Shown: in pieces, positions 30,785 to 39,084 of the stretch | How positions within the stretch are numbered: position 1 is the first letter of the stretch | Layout of the letters: every line of letters starts with the position of its first letter | Assembly (NCBI RefSeq): GCF_002102395.1 | Contig: NZ_LQPZ01000018.1 | Location: forward strand, 1-64,000 | Length of the DNA: 64,000 bases | Reading direction: 5' to 3' | DNA from: Mycolicibacillus trivialis | GTDB lineage: Bacteria > Actinomycetota > Actinomycetes > Mycobacteriales > Mycobacteriaceae | Notes under the pieces: model-generated | Told to the model about the DNA's origin: nothing | What the model saw: the letters and a program-made list of their open reading frames with translations, nothing else | Database searches by the model: none | Program-made: the position numbers and the translations under genes

Positions 30785-30814
30785 TGGTTGAACCACTATA
30801 TTGGTTGAACCAAT
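30785..30814. promoter_or_regulatory. Two identical GntR-type operators in the divergent promoter
   Basis: TGGTTGAACCA occurs at 30785-30795 and again at 30802-30812, each a perfect palindrome around a central G and 17 bp apart centre to centre. The second extends to a perfect 15-mer, ATTGGTTGAACCAAT (30800-30814). FadR-type GntR regulators bind TGGTnnnACCA, so these are probably sites for the adjacent regulator. The second overlaps its own start codon. Confidence 0.8.
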
Positions 30815-30825
30815 GAACCAGTCAA
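30795..30825 (-). promoter_or_regulatory. Predicted sigma-A-type promoter of the GMC operon
   Basis: On the minus strand TTGACT (30825-30820) and TATAGT (30800-30795) are 19 bp apart, a slightly long spacer. The second GntR operator fills that spacer and the first touches the -10 element, an arrangement expected for repression. Transcription would begin near 30788, about 38 nt before the GTG at 30750. Confidence 0.6.
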
Positions 30826-31529
30826 GCCCTCTTGTGCCTCCCGAGCGGCAACGCGTCGATGAGCAGATCGCCGCGTCGATCGTCGACGCCGTCCTGGACG
30901 GCACCTTCCCGGCCGGTTCTGTCCTGCCGCCCGAACGCGACCTGGCCGCGCATCTGCGGGTCAACCGCACCTCGCTGCGGCAGGCGCTGGCCCGGCTCCA
31001 GCAGATGGGGCTCGTCGAGACCCGGCACGGCAGCGGCAACGTGGTCGCAGATCCCGCCACCCTCACCCACCCGGTCATCGTGGAGGGATTGATGCGCCGG
31101 CTCGGCCCGGACTTCCTGGTGGAACTGCTCGAACTGCGGACCGCCTTCGGCGCTTTGATCGGACGGCTCGCCGCCGAACGAGGACAGCAGCCGACGCTCG
31201 AGCAGTTGCCCGCCGCATTGGCCGAGGTCAGTGCCGCGGGCAGTGCGGCGTTGCGGCAGGAAGCCGAACTCGGTTTCTTCGACGTCCTCATCCGGGCCAC
31301 CGGCAACCGCGCCCTGGCCCTGTTGTACCGCTGGGTCCAGCAGGCCTTCGGCGGCCGCGAACACCAACTCACCGCCGCCTATCGGGACGGCGACGCCGTG
31401 GTCGCCGGGCTCACCAGGATCGTCGCCGCGGTGACGTCACACGACCCCGACGCGGCAGCCACGGCGGTCGAGCAGTATGCCCGGGACAGCGCGCTGCGGA
31501 TGATCGCCGCCGCCCAGCGGCACGGCTGA
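30813..31529 (+). CDS. GntR/FadR-family transcriptional regulator
   Basis: 238 aa. An N-terminal winged helix of the GntR type ([41 protein letters not shown], seen in parts) is followed by a helical FadR-like ligand-binding domain ([17 protein letters not shown]). The ligand is probably an acyl or lipid-like effector but is not known. ATG 30813 is preferred to the upstream TTG; a TATATT 10 nt before it suggests a leaderless transcript. It is divergent from the GMC operon with operators between, so it is expected to repress both that operon and itself. Confidence 0.92.
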   Translation: MNQSSPLVPPERQRVDEQIAASIVDAVLDGTFPAGSVLPPERDLAAHLRVNRTSLRQALARLQQMGLVETRHGSGNVVADPATLTHPVIVEGLMRRLGPDFLVELLELRTAFGALIGRLAAERGQQPTLEQLPAALAEVSAAGSAALRQEAELGFFDVLIRATGNRALALLYRWVQQAFGGREHQLTAAYRDGDAVVAGLTRIVAAVTSHDPDAAATAVEQYARDSALRMIAAAQRHG

Positions 31530-31542
31530 CGGGATCGCCCGG

Positions 31543-32016
31543 CTACCGTCCGGGGCCGATGTTGCGCGACGGCCGGGTGCGCAGATCGTGCACGTACTCC
31601 TCAGGTGCGCCGGCGATCTCGGCGGCGTCGGCCATCACCCCCAGATAGCGCGCCGAGGGCAGCCCGCCCTCCCAGTCGTCGACCACATACAGCCACGCAA
31701 GCACCGGATCGGTCGTGGTGTCCGAGGACGTGCGGTGCACCCGGCAGCGGATCTTCTTGTGGATCCCCAGCTCGGAGCCCTCCCAGCGGTCCAGGTTCTG
31801 CTCGTCGGCGACGGTCATGTCGTAGAGCACGACGAACACCCGCGACCCGGGCTCCTGCACGACGGTGGCCAGCGCGCCCTCCCAGCCGATGTCCTTCCCG
31901 CCGAAGGTCAGCCGCCAGTCGTGCAGCCAGCCGGTACCGGCCATCGGCGAGTGCGGGGCGCGCTCCAGCATCTGTTCTGGATGCATGTTCGACCCGTAGG
32001 CGGCATAGAGCGGCAC
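31543..32016 (-). CDS. Gamma-glutamylcyclotransferase-like (AIG2/GGCT fold) protein, Rv3304 homologue
   Basis: 157 aa with the GGCT-fold opening YAAYGSNM and the acidic WEGSELG segment around the expected catalytic Glu. The family cyclises gamma-glutamyl amines to 5-oxoproline; the substrate of this branch is not known. It is convergent with the GntR gene (13 bp) and divergent from lpdA, as in M. tuberculosis (Rv3304, Rv3303c). Confidence 0.88.
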   Translation of the reverse strand: MPLYAAYGSNMHPEQMLERAPHSPMAGTGWLHDWRLTFGGKDIGWEGALATVVQEPGSRVFVVLYDMTVADEQNLDRWEGSELGIHKKIRCRVHRTSSDTTTDPVLAWLYVVDDWEGGLPSARYLGVMADAAEIAGAPEEYVHDLRTRPSRNIGPGR

Positions 32017-32053
32017 GGGGAAATCTTAAACGGCACCCGATAGGTTGGAGACC

Positions 32054-33469
32054 GTGGTGAGCCGCATAGTCATCATCGGCGGGGGCCCCGCCGGCTACGA
32101 GGCAGCCCTGGTGGCCGCCGCCCAGGGCCCCGACGTCGCCGAAGTCACCGTCATCGACGCCGAGGGAATCGGCGGTTCCTGCGTGCTGTGGGACTGCGTC
32201 CCGTCGAAGACCTTCATCGCCTCCACCGGGGTGCGCACCGAACTGCGGCGCGCCCCCGACCTGGGGTTTCACATCAGCGTGGATGGCGCGGCGATGTCGC
32301 TGGCGCAGATCCACAACCGGGTCAAGTGGCTGGCCGCCGCCCAATCGCAGGACATCACCGCCCAGTTGGAGGCCAGCGGGGTGACGGTGCTGGCCGGCCG
32401 CGCCGAACTCGGCGACAAACACCCCGGCCAGGCTCATCACCGGGTCCGGGTGACCGGCCCCGACGGCGAGGAGCGGATGCTCGACGCCGACGTGGTGCTG
32501 ATCGCCACCGGCGCCACCCCGCGCATCCTGCCCGGCGCCGAACCCGACGGGGAACGCATCCTGACCTGGCGCCAGATCTACGACCTCGACACCCTGCCGG
32601 AGCACCTGGTGGTGGTCGGTTCGGGGGTCACCGGCGCGGAGTTCGTACACGCCTACACCGAGTTGGGCGTCAAGGTCACCGTCGTCGCCAGCCGCGACCG
32701 GGTGTTGCCGCACGAGGACCACGACGCCGCCCTGGTCCTGGAGGATTCCTTCGCCGAACGCGGCGTCACCCTGGTCAAGAACGCCCGCGCCGCCTCGGTG
32801 ACCCGCACCGACACCGGCGTGCTGGTCACGATGACCGACGGGCGCACCGTGGCGGGCAGCCACGCGCTGATGACGGTCGGCTCGGTGCCCAACACCGGCG
32901 GGCTGGGCCTCGACCGTGTCGGCATCGAGCTGGGCCGCGGCGACTACCTCACCGTCGACCGGGTGTCACGCACGACCGCACCCGGGGTATACGCCGCCGG
33001 GGACTGCACCGGGCTGCTGCCGTTGGCCTCGGTGGCCGCGATGCAGGGCCGCATCGCGATGTATCACGCGCTGGGCGAGAGCGTCACGCCGATCCGGTTG
33101 CGCACCGTCGCGGCGGCGGTGTTCACCCGCCCCGAGATCGCGGCGGTCGGGGTGCCGCAGGCCGCGATCGACGACGGCACCGTGCCCGCCCGCACCATCA
33201 TGCTGCCGCTGAAGACCAACCCGCGCGCCAAGATGTCCCAGCTGCGCCGCGGGTTCGTCAAGCTGTTCTGCCGGCCGGCCACCGGCGTGGTGATCGGCGG
33301 GGTGGTGGTCGCCCCGATCGCCTCGGAGCTGATCCTGCCGATCGCGCTGGCGGTGCAGAACCGCATCACGGTGGCCGACCTGGCCCAGACCCTGTCGGTC
33401 TACCCGGCGCTGTCCGGCTCGATCACCGAGGCGGCGCGCCGCCTGATCACCCACGACGACCTCGACTGA
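32054..33469 (+). CDS. lpdA: FAD-dependent NAD(P)H quinone reductase, LpdA-like
   Basis: 471 aa flavoprotein disulfide-reductase fold: FAD motif GGGPAGYEAA, NAD(P) motif VVGSGVTGAEFVHAYTELG and a second FAD motif YAAGDCTG. The redox region reads SCVLWDCVPSK, so Cys43 and Cys48 are both present in the CxxxxC spacing of true lipoamide dehydrogenases. The C-terminal His-Glu catalytic pair is absent (YPALSGSITEAA). Quinone reduction, as for M. tuberculosis LpdA, is therefore the likeliest activity. GTG 32054 is used; GTG 32057 has equal support. It precedes glpD2 by 53 bp, as in M. tuberculosis. Confidence 0.92.
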   Translation: MVSRIVIIGGGPAGYEAALVAAAQGPDVAEVTVIDAEGIGGSCVLWDCVPSKTFIASTGVRTELRRAPDLGFHISVDGAAMSLAQIHNRVKWLAAAQSQDITAQLEASGVTVLAGRAELGDKHPGQAHHRVRVTGPDGEERMLDADVVLIATGATPRILPGAEPDGERILTWRQIYDLDTLPEHLVVVGSGVTGAEFVHAYTELGVKVTVVASRDRVLPHEDHDAALVLEDSFAERGVTLVKNARAASVTRTDTGVLVTMTDGRTVAGSHALMTVGSVPNTGGLGLDRVGIELGRGDYLTVDRVSRTTAPGVYAAGDCTGLLPLASVAAMQGRIAMYHALGESVTPIRLRTVAAAVFTRPEIAAVGVPQAAIDDGTVPARTIMLPLKTNPRAKMSQLRRGFVKLFCRPATGVVIGGVVVAPIASELILPIALAVQNRITVADLAQTLSVYPALSGSITEAARRLITHDDLD

Positions 33470-33522
33470 CCGGTAGCCTGGTCCATGTCCTACCGGCGAG
33501 TAACCGATGAGGAGCCGCTGCT

Positions 33523-35268
33523 GTGAGCGACCCGGGTGACGGGCAGACGTCGCTGAGTTCGGCAATGGGGCCCGACCATCGGGCACGGTCCTGGCAGCGA
33601 CTGGGCAGCGACCAGTTCGACGTCGTGGTCATCGGCGGGGGCGTGGTGGGCGCGGGCTGCGCGCTGGACGCCGCCACCCGCGGCCTGCGGGTCGCGATGG
33701 TCGAAGCCCGCGACTTCGCGTCGGGCACCTCGAGCCGCTCGTCGAAGATGTTCCACGGCGGGCTGCGCTACCTCGAACAGCTGGAGTTCGGTCTGGTGCG
33801 CGAGGCGCTGCACGAGCGGGAACTGTCGCTGACCACGCTGGCGCCGCACCTGGTCAAACCGCTGCCGTTCCTCTACCCGCTGACCAAACGGTGGTGGGAG
33901 CGCCCCTATGTGGCGGCAGGCATCTTCCTCTACGACCAGCTGGGCGGAGCGAAATCGGTTCCGCCGCAGCATCACCTGACCCGGGCGGGCGCGCTGCGAC
34001 TGGCGCCGGGACTGAAGCGCAGCGCCCTGATCGGCGGAATCCGCTACTACGACACCGTCGTCGACGACGCCCGGCACACCATGACCGTGGCGCGCACCGC
34101 CGCCCACTACGGTGCGGTGGTCCGCTCCTCCACGCAGGTGGTGGCGTTGCTCCGCGAAGGCGACCGGGTGACCGGGGTGGTGGTGCGCGACTCCGAGACC
34201 GGCGACACCACCGAGGTACGCGGCCATGTGGTGGTCAACGCCACCGGGGTGTGGACCGACGAGATCCAGGCGCTGTCCCGCCAGCGGGGCCGCTTCCACG
34301 TGCGGGCCTCCAAAGGCGTCCACATCGTGGTGCCGCGCGACCGCATCGTCAGCGAGGCGGCGATGATCCTGCGCACCGAGAAGTCGGTGCTGTTCGTCAT
34401 CCCGTGGGGCACCCACTGGATCATCGGCACCACCGACACCGACTGGAACCTGGACCTGGCCCACCCCGCGGCCACCAAAGCCGACATCGACTACCTGCTC
34501 GGTCACGTCAACACGGTGCTGGCGACCCCGCTGACCCACGACGACATCGACGGTGTCTACGCCGGGCTACGCCCGCTGCTGGCCGGGGAGAGCGATGACA
34601 CCTCCAAACTCTCCCGCGAGCACGCGGTGGCGGTGCCCTCCCCGGGGCTGGTGGCCATCGCCGGCGGCAAGTACACCACCTACCGGGTGATGGCCGCCGA
34701 CGCGATCGACGCGGCCGCCGAATACATCCCGGCGCGGGTGGCGCCGTCGATCACCGAGAAGGTGCCGCTGCTGGGCGCCGACGGCTACTTCGCCCTGGTC
34801 AACCAGGCCGAGCATGTCGGCGCCGACCAGGACCTGCACCCCTACCGGGTACGGCACCTGCTCGACCGTTACGGCTCGCTCATCCACGACGTGCTGGCAC
34901 TGGCCGCCGACCGGCCCGAGCTGCTGGAACCCATCACCGCCGCACCGATCTACCTGAAGGTGGAGGCGGTCTACGCCGCCGCCGCCGAAGGCGCCCTGCA
35001 CCTCGAGGACATCCTCACCCGCCGCATGCGGATCTCGATCGAATACCCGCACCGCGGCGTGGACTGCGCCGCCGAGGTCGCCGACCTGGTGGCACCGGTG
35101 CTGGGCTGGAGCGACGACGACTGCGCAACAGAGGTGGCGAACTACGTCGCGCGGGTCGACGCCGAAGTGCGCTCGCAGACCCAGCCCGACGACGCCTCCG
35201 CCGACGCGTTGCGCGCCGCGGCGCCCGAGGCGCGCAGCGCGATCCTCGAACCGGTGCCGCTGGATTGA
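33523..35268 (+). CDS. glpD2: Aerobic glycerol-3-phosphate dehydrogenase
   Basis: Oxidises glycerol-3-phosphate to dihydroxyacetone phosphate and passes electrons to menaquinone at the membrane. 581 aa with the FAD motif VVIGGGVVGAGCALDAATRGL, the flavin contact SGTSSRSSKMFHGGLRYLEQ and the conserved GGKYTTYR. Start GTG 33523 (VSDPGDGQ). Its stop overlaps the TTG start of the pseudouridine synthase. In M. tuberculosis phoY1 lies between these genes; here it does not. Confidence 0.97.
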   Translation: MSDPGDGQTSLSSAMGPDHRARSWQRLGSDQFDVVVIGGGVVGAGCALDAATRGLRVAMVEARDFASGTSSRSSKMFHGGLRYLEQLEFGLVREALHERELSLTTLAPHLVKPLPFLYPLTKRWWERPYVAAGIFLYDQLGGAKSVPPQHHLTRAGALRLAPGLKRSALIGGIRYYDTVVDDARHTMTVARTAAHYGAVVRSSTQVVALLREGDRVTGVVVRDSETGDTTEVRGHVVVNATGVWTDEIQALSRQRGRFHVRASKGVHIVVPRDRIVSEAAMILRTEKSVLFVIPWGTHWIIGTTDTDWNLDLAHPAATKADIDYLLGHVNTVLATPLTHDDIDGVYAGLRPLLAGESDDTSKLSREHAVAVPSPGLVAIAGGKYTTYRVMAADAIDAAAEYIPARVAPSITEKVPLLGADGYFALVNQAEHVGADQDLHPYRVRHLLDRYGSLIHDVLALAADRPELLEPITAAPIYLKVEAVYAAAAEGALHLEDILTRRMRISIEYPHRGVDCAAEVADLVAPVLGWSDDDCATEVANYVARVDAEVRSQTQPDDASADALRAAAPEARSAILEPVPLD

Positions 35269-36125
35269 GCCGGGTTCCGCCGCTGCCGGTGCGCGACGGG
35301 CTGGGTCCGGCCCGGGTCCGGCTGCGCGGCGGGCCGGTCGCGGCCGAACTGCGCGCCCGGTTCGGTGCTGCGGCGGCGGCGAAAATCGCAGCCGGCGAGG
35401 TGGTGTGCGCCGGGGGCGGGGTCGTCGACGAGACGACAGTGCTGCCCGCAGGCGCCGTCGTCTACCTCTACCGCGACCTGCCCGACGAGGTGCCGGTGCC
35501 CTTCGCCCTGCCGGTGCTGTACCGCGACGAACGCATCGTGGTCGTGGACAAACCGCATTTCCTGGCCACCATGCCGCGGGGCCGCCACGTCGCGCAGACC
35601 GCCCTGGTTCGGCTGCGCCGCGAGCTCGACCTGCCCGAACTGGCCCCGGCGCACCGCCTCGACCGGCTCACCGCCGGGGTGCTGCTGTTCACCACCCGCC
35701 GCGAACTGCGCGGCCGCTACCAGGGACTGTTCGCCACCGGCGCGATCGACAAGACGTATCTGGCGGGCAGCACCGGAACGCCGAACACCACCCTGCCCGC
35801 CGTGGTGCGCAACCGGATCGTCAAACACCGTGGGCGTCTGCAGGCGGTCGAAGAGCCCGGCGAACCCAACGCCGAAACCCGGATCGACGCGCTCGGCGGC
35901 GGCCGCTACCGGCTGACCCCGCACACCGGGCGCACGCATCAACTGCGGGTGCACATGGCATCGGTGGGGCTGCCGATCGCCGGTGACCCACTGTATCCGC
36001 AGGTCATCGAGGTCGCGGACGATGACTTCAGCACGCCGCTGCAGCTGTTGGCCCACACCCTGGCGTTCGAGGACCCGATCACCGGGCAGCGCCACCGGTT
36101 CGAAAGCCGGCGGCGTTTGTGGTGA
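35265..36125 (+). CDS. RluA-family RNA pseudouridine synthase (Rv3300c homologue)
   Basis: 286 aa. The catalytic signature HRLDRLTAGVLLFT contains the essential Asp, and the C-terminal GRTHQLRVHMASVGLPIAGDPLY matches the family. The target uridine (rRNA or tRNA) is not known. The TTG at 35265 overlaps the glpD2 stop (TTGA) and gives full similarity; the next possible start is GTG 35289. A hairpin with a T tract follows 22 bp after the stop. Confidence 0.93.
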   Translation: MSRVPPLPVRDGLGPARVRLRGGPVAAELRARFGAAAAAKIAAGEVVCAGGGVVDETTVLPAGAVVYLYRDLPDEVPVPFALPVLYRDERIVVVDKPHFLATMPRGRHVAQTALVRLRRELDLPELAPAHRLDRLTAGVLLFTTRRELRGRYQGLFATGAIDKTYLAGSTGTPNTTLPAVVRNRIVKHRGRLQAVEEPGEPNAETRIDALGGGRYRLTPHTGRTHQLRVHMASVGLPIAGDPLYPQVIEVADDDFSTPLQLLAHTLAFEDPITGQRHRFESRRRLW

Positions 36126-36130
36126 ATCAT

Positions 36131-36206
36131 CCCTGAAATCGACGTCGAAACGGCCGAATACGGTCGTTTTTCGCGCTATGCCGCGGCCATGGCGTCGATT
36201 TCAGGG
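36131..36206 (+). terminator. Nested hairpins with T tract after the glpD2-pseudouridine synthase operon
   Basis: An inner stem AAACGGCCG/CGGTCGTTT (36148-36169, loop AATA, one G-U pair) is followed by TT, so it can terminate transcription from the left. It is enclosed by a perfect 14-bp inverted repeat, CCCTGAAATCGACG (36131-36144) with its complement (36193-36206). The outer arms could serve an antiterminator or be a separate repeat element. Confidence 0.65.
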
Positions 36207-36226
36207 ACGACCGGGCTCACCGCAGG

Positions 36227-37243
36227 CTATCCGGCACCGCCCGGCACCACGATGATCCGGCCTCCGCCGGTCTGGCCGTGTTCCTGCAGCCGGTGCGCTT
36301 CGGCGGCCCGCGACAGCGGCAACCGGGTGCCTGCCCGCCCGCGCAGAACACCCGCGCAGAGCCCGGCGTTGATCGCGTGGGCGGCCTCGGCCAACGCGGC
36401 TACCGAGGCGTTGCTGATCGCGAAGCCGCGCACGCTGACATCGCCGGTGTAGAACTCTCGGGCCGGCAGGGGGGCCGGTGAGGCGGCTGCCGCGGTGATC
36501 AGCACGGTCGCCCCGATCCGCAGCAGCGGGGCGACGGCCGGCAGGTCCTGGTGGCCGGAGATGTCCCAGTACACGCTGATCCCGTCCGGCGCGGCGGCTC
36601 GCAGCTGCTCGGCCAGGTCCGGGTCGCGGTAGTCGAGGACGACCTGAGCGCCGCTTTCCCGGCACCACACGCTGTCCGCTGACTGGGCGGTGGCGATCAC
36701 CCGGGCCCCGGCGGCGCGAGCCAGTTGAACCGCGGCACTGCCCACCCCTCCGGCGCCCCCGCCGACAACGACCGTGTCGCCGGGCCGGACCCGGGCCACC
36801 CGGAAGAGCCCGAGCCAGGCGGTGCCGGCGGTGTGGAGCACGGTCACCGCGTCGAGTGGGTCGATCCCGGCGGGCAAGCGGTAGAGGCGGTCGGCGGGCA
36901 CCACCACCTGTTCGGCGAACGAGCCCTGCCTGCCGCCGTGACCCATGCTGTTGCACCACACCGGTTCGCCCACCCGGAAACCTGCGGCACCCGCGCCGGT
37001 CGCGACGACCGTGCCGACCAGGTCGCGGCCGATCACGAATGGAAACGGTGTCGGCGTGCGGTAGGCGCCGGAGCGCACCAGCGTGTCGACCTGGTTGACG
37101 GCCAGCACCTCGGTGCGCACCACCACGTCGGTGGGGCCCGGGCCGGGGACCGGTAACTCGCCGAACCGGATCCGGTCCGCGGGCCCGAGTTCGGTGAGGT
37201 AGGCGGCACGAGTGCTCACCACTTCAGTATCGGTGTCGGCCAC
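36227..37243 (-). CDS. MDR-superfamily NADPH-dependent oxidoreductase (quinone reductase-like)
   Basis: 338 aa zinc-free medium-chain reductase. Features are GRDLVGTVVATGAG, the nucleotide motif VVGGGAGGVGSAAVQLARAAG and the C-terminal loop LQEHGQTGGGRIIVV. No structural zinc cysteines are present. It would reduce quinones or enones with NADPH. It is a single gene, convergent with the pseudouridine synthase and with repeats on its upstream side. M. tuberculosis has atsB/lpqC here, so this is a local difference. Confidence 0.9.
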   Translation of the reverse strand: MADTDTEVVSTRAAYLTELGPADRIRFGELPVPGPGPTDVVVRTEVLAVNQVDTLVRSGAYRTPTPFPFVIGRDLVGTVVATGAGAAGFRVGEPVWCNSMGHGGRQGSFAEQVVVPADRLYRLPAGIDPLDAVTVLHTAGTAWLGLFRVARVRPGDTVVVGGGAGGVGSAAVQLARAAGARVIATAQSADSVWCRESGAQVVLDYRDPDLAEQLRAAAPDGISVYWDISGHQDLPAVAPLLRIGATVLITAAAASPAPLPAREFYTGDVSVRGFAISNASVAALAEAAHAINAGLCAGVLRGRAGTRLPLSRAAEAHRLQEHGQTGGGRIIVVPGGAG

Positions 37244-37255
37244 CGAGCGCGGTCA

Positions 37256-37370
37256 CCGAGTGAAGCTTCAGGTAGCCCGAGTGATGCTCCAGGGCGGTGA
37301 AACGCGGTGGTGAGCTACCTGAGACTTCACTCGGCGTGGGCGTGGGCGTGGGCGTGGGCGTGGGCGTAGG
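37256..37370. repeat. Palindromic repeat (GAGTGAAGC family) followed by a CGTGGG microsatellite
   Basis: CCGAGTGAAGCTTCAGGTAGC (37256-37276, in two parts) and its near-complement at 37314-37334 form inverted arms about 37 bp apart with two mismatches. Immediately after, CGTGGG is repeated five times (37335-37364) plus CGTAGG. The palindrome is related to 19957-20009; the hexamer tract is prone to slippage. Confidence 0.75.
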
Positions 37371-37411
37371 CGGAGTCGGAGGCGGAACCGGACGCGGGCA
37401 GCGGGCAGCGG

Positions 37412-38167
37412 TCAGCGCTGACAGTTCGGGCACCAGAACGTGATTCGCGTCGTAGCGCTGTCCGATCGGATGACGGTGCCGCAACGCCGGCACGGCAGAC
37501 CGGCCCGGCCGTAGACCCACAACCGCTCGCCGTGGCGGGTGTTGCCGGTGGTGCAGCGCGCCCACCGCGCGCGGTTCGCCCACAACATCTCCCGCGCCCG
37601 CCGCATCAACCGCAGCGGCTGCGCCACGTCGGCGACCGGCGCGCTCGGCAGATGACCGCTGAGGAAACACAGTTCGTTGGCGTACACGTTGCCGATCCCG
37701 GCCAGCACCCGCTGGTCCAGTAGCGTCTCGGCCAGCCCGCGCTCCGGTGCGGCGATCAGGTTGGCGCAGGCCACTTGCGCGTCCCAGTCCGCGCCCAGCA
37801 GATCCGGTCCCAGGTGGGCCACCGCATCGGTGTCCCGAGACCGGTCGAGGACCTCCAGTTCGCCCAGGTCCACCCCGACCGCGCTGACCTCGCCGGCCCG
37901 CAGGACGATGCGGACCCGGTGATCGGTGCGTACCGCACCGCGGGTCACCCGCCAGCTGCCCTCCATCTTCAGATGCGCACGGATGCTCGCCGAACCGGCA
38001 CGCACGAACAGATGCTTTCCGCGGCTGATCACCTCATCGACTGTTTCGCCGGTCAGGTCGACGGCCGCGAACCGCGGCACCCGGATGTCACAGCCGGTCA
38101 ACACCCGGCCGGCCAGGGCGTCGTGCAGGAGAGTGGCGGTGTGCCACACGGTGTCGCCTTCGGGCAT
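37412..38167 (-). CDS. nei: Endonuclease VIII (Fpg/Nei DNA glycosylase)
   Basis: Bifunctional glycosylase/AP lyase that excises oxidised pyrimidines. 251 aa with the catalytic N-terminus PEGD (Pro2, Glu3), the beta-lyase Lys in [16 protein letters not shown] in the helix-two-turn-helix and the C-terminal zinc finger ([15 protein letters not shown]). It corresponds to Rv3297 and precedes lhr in the same general order. Confidence 0.96.
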   Translation of the reverse strand: MPEGDTVWHTATLLHDALAGRVLTGCDIRVPRFAAVDLTGETVDEVISRGKHLFVRAGSASIRAHLKMEGSWRVTRGAVRTDHRVRIVLRAGEVSAVGVDLGELEVLDRSRDTDAVAHLGPDLLGADWDAQVACANLIAAPERGLAETLLDQRVLAGIGNVYANELCFLSGHLPSAPVADVAQPLRLMRRAREMLWANRARWARCTTGNTRHGERLWVYGRAGLPCRRCGTVIRSDSATTRITFWCPNCQR

Positions 38168-38195
38168 GGGGCATCCAGCCTAGCGACGCGGCCGG

Positions 38196-39047
38196 TCAGT
38201 CCGCGGGGGTCTCCGGCGCCATCCGGTGGGCGGTGGCCACCGCGTCAGCGCGTTCGCCGAGACCGTCGGCGGACCTGCGGGACCACACCGCATCCAGCTG
38301 GGTGCGCAGGCCGTCCACCATGGTGTCGGGGATGACGTTGCGGTACGTGCCGACCTGTCCGGTGATGACCTCCACCGCGCCCCGGTAGACCGCCTCGGGG
38401 TCGTACTGTTCGTGCGGGAACGACAGCTGGGTGTAGTCGAATAGCCGGGTCGACGGGTCGTCGTCCCAGCTCCGGAACGTGTCGAGGAGCCGGTCGTTGA
38501 ACCCGGTCAGGTAGGGGCCGGGGTTGATCGTGGCGACCTCCACGTTGAACTCCGCCAGCTCCTGATACAGCGCCTCGGCGACCGCCTCCAGCGCGTGTTT
38601 GGAGGCGGCGTAGGCGCCGCCGAACGGGTCGACGATCAGTCCGGCGATCGAGGACATGAACACGATCTTGCCGCTGCGACGGGCGGCCATCGTCTTCGCG
38701 ATGGCCTGGCTCAGCAGCACCGGCCCGATGACGTTGACCTCGAACTGGCGGCGCAGATTCGCACCCGGGATGTCGGCCATCGAACCGCCCTCGGCGATCC
38801 CGGCGTTGTTGACCAGGATGTCGACGTCCCAGCCGGCGGCCTTGCGCCGATCACCGGGATGAGTGACGTCGAGTTTCTCCGGCCGCAGCCGTACCCCGCG
38901 GCGCCGGGCCTGCTGCTCGAGCTGCCACACCTGCGGATAGATCTCCACGCCGGCGATGACGTCGTAGCCCCGTTCGGCGAGGCGGAACGCGATCTCGTTG
39001 CCGAACCCGGTGCCCGCCCCGGTGACCAATACCGTCTTGTCAGCCAT
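38196..39047 (-). CDS. Short-chain dehydrogenase/reductase
   Basis: 283 aa classical SDR: TGAGTGFGNE cofactor motif, NNAGIAEGG, catalytic Ser in FMSSIAG and YAASK with Tyr and Lys, followed by the PGPYLTGF substrate-loop start. Asp after beta-4 (LDVTHPGD) is normal. Substrate unknown. It lies between nei and the PAP2/lipid-kinase gene on the same strand with short gaps, so it may share a transcript with either. Confidence 0.92.
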   Translation of the reverse strand: MADKTVLVTGAGTGFGNEIAFRLAERGYDVIAGVEIYPQVWQLEQQARRRGVRLRPEKLDVTHPGDRRKAAGWDVDILVNNAGIAEGGSMADIPGANLRRQFEVNVIGPVLLSQAIAKTMAARRSGKIVFMSSIAGLIVDPFGGAYAASKHALEAVAEALYQELAEFNVEVATINPGPYLTGFNDRLLDTFRSWDDDPSTRLFDYTQLSFPHEQYDPEAVYRGAVEVITGQVGTYRNVIPDTMVDGLRTQLDAVWSRRSADGLGERADAVATAHRMAPETPAD

Positions 39048-39084
39048 CCCGGTCGGCTACCCGCCCCCGAGCCGCCGGAAACGG

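Noticed and set aside
37335..37370. CGTGGG hexamer tract considered as a coding repeat or origin-type iteron
   Set aside because: It lies in a gene gap with no initiator gene or AT-rich region nearby; it is a simple microsatellite.
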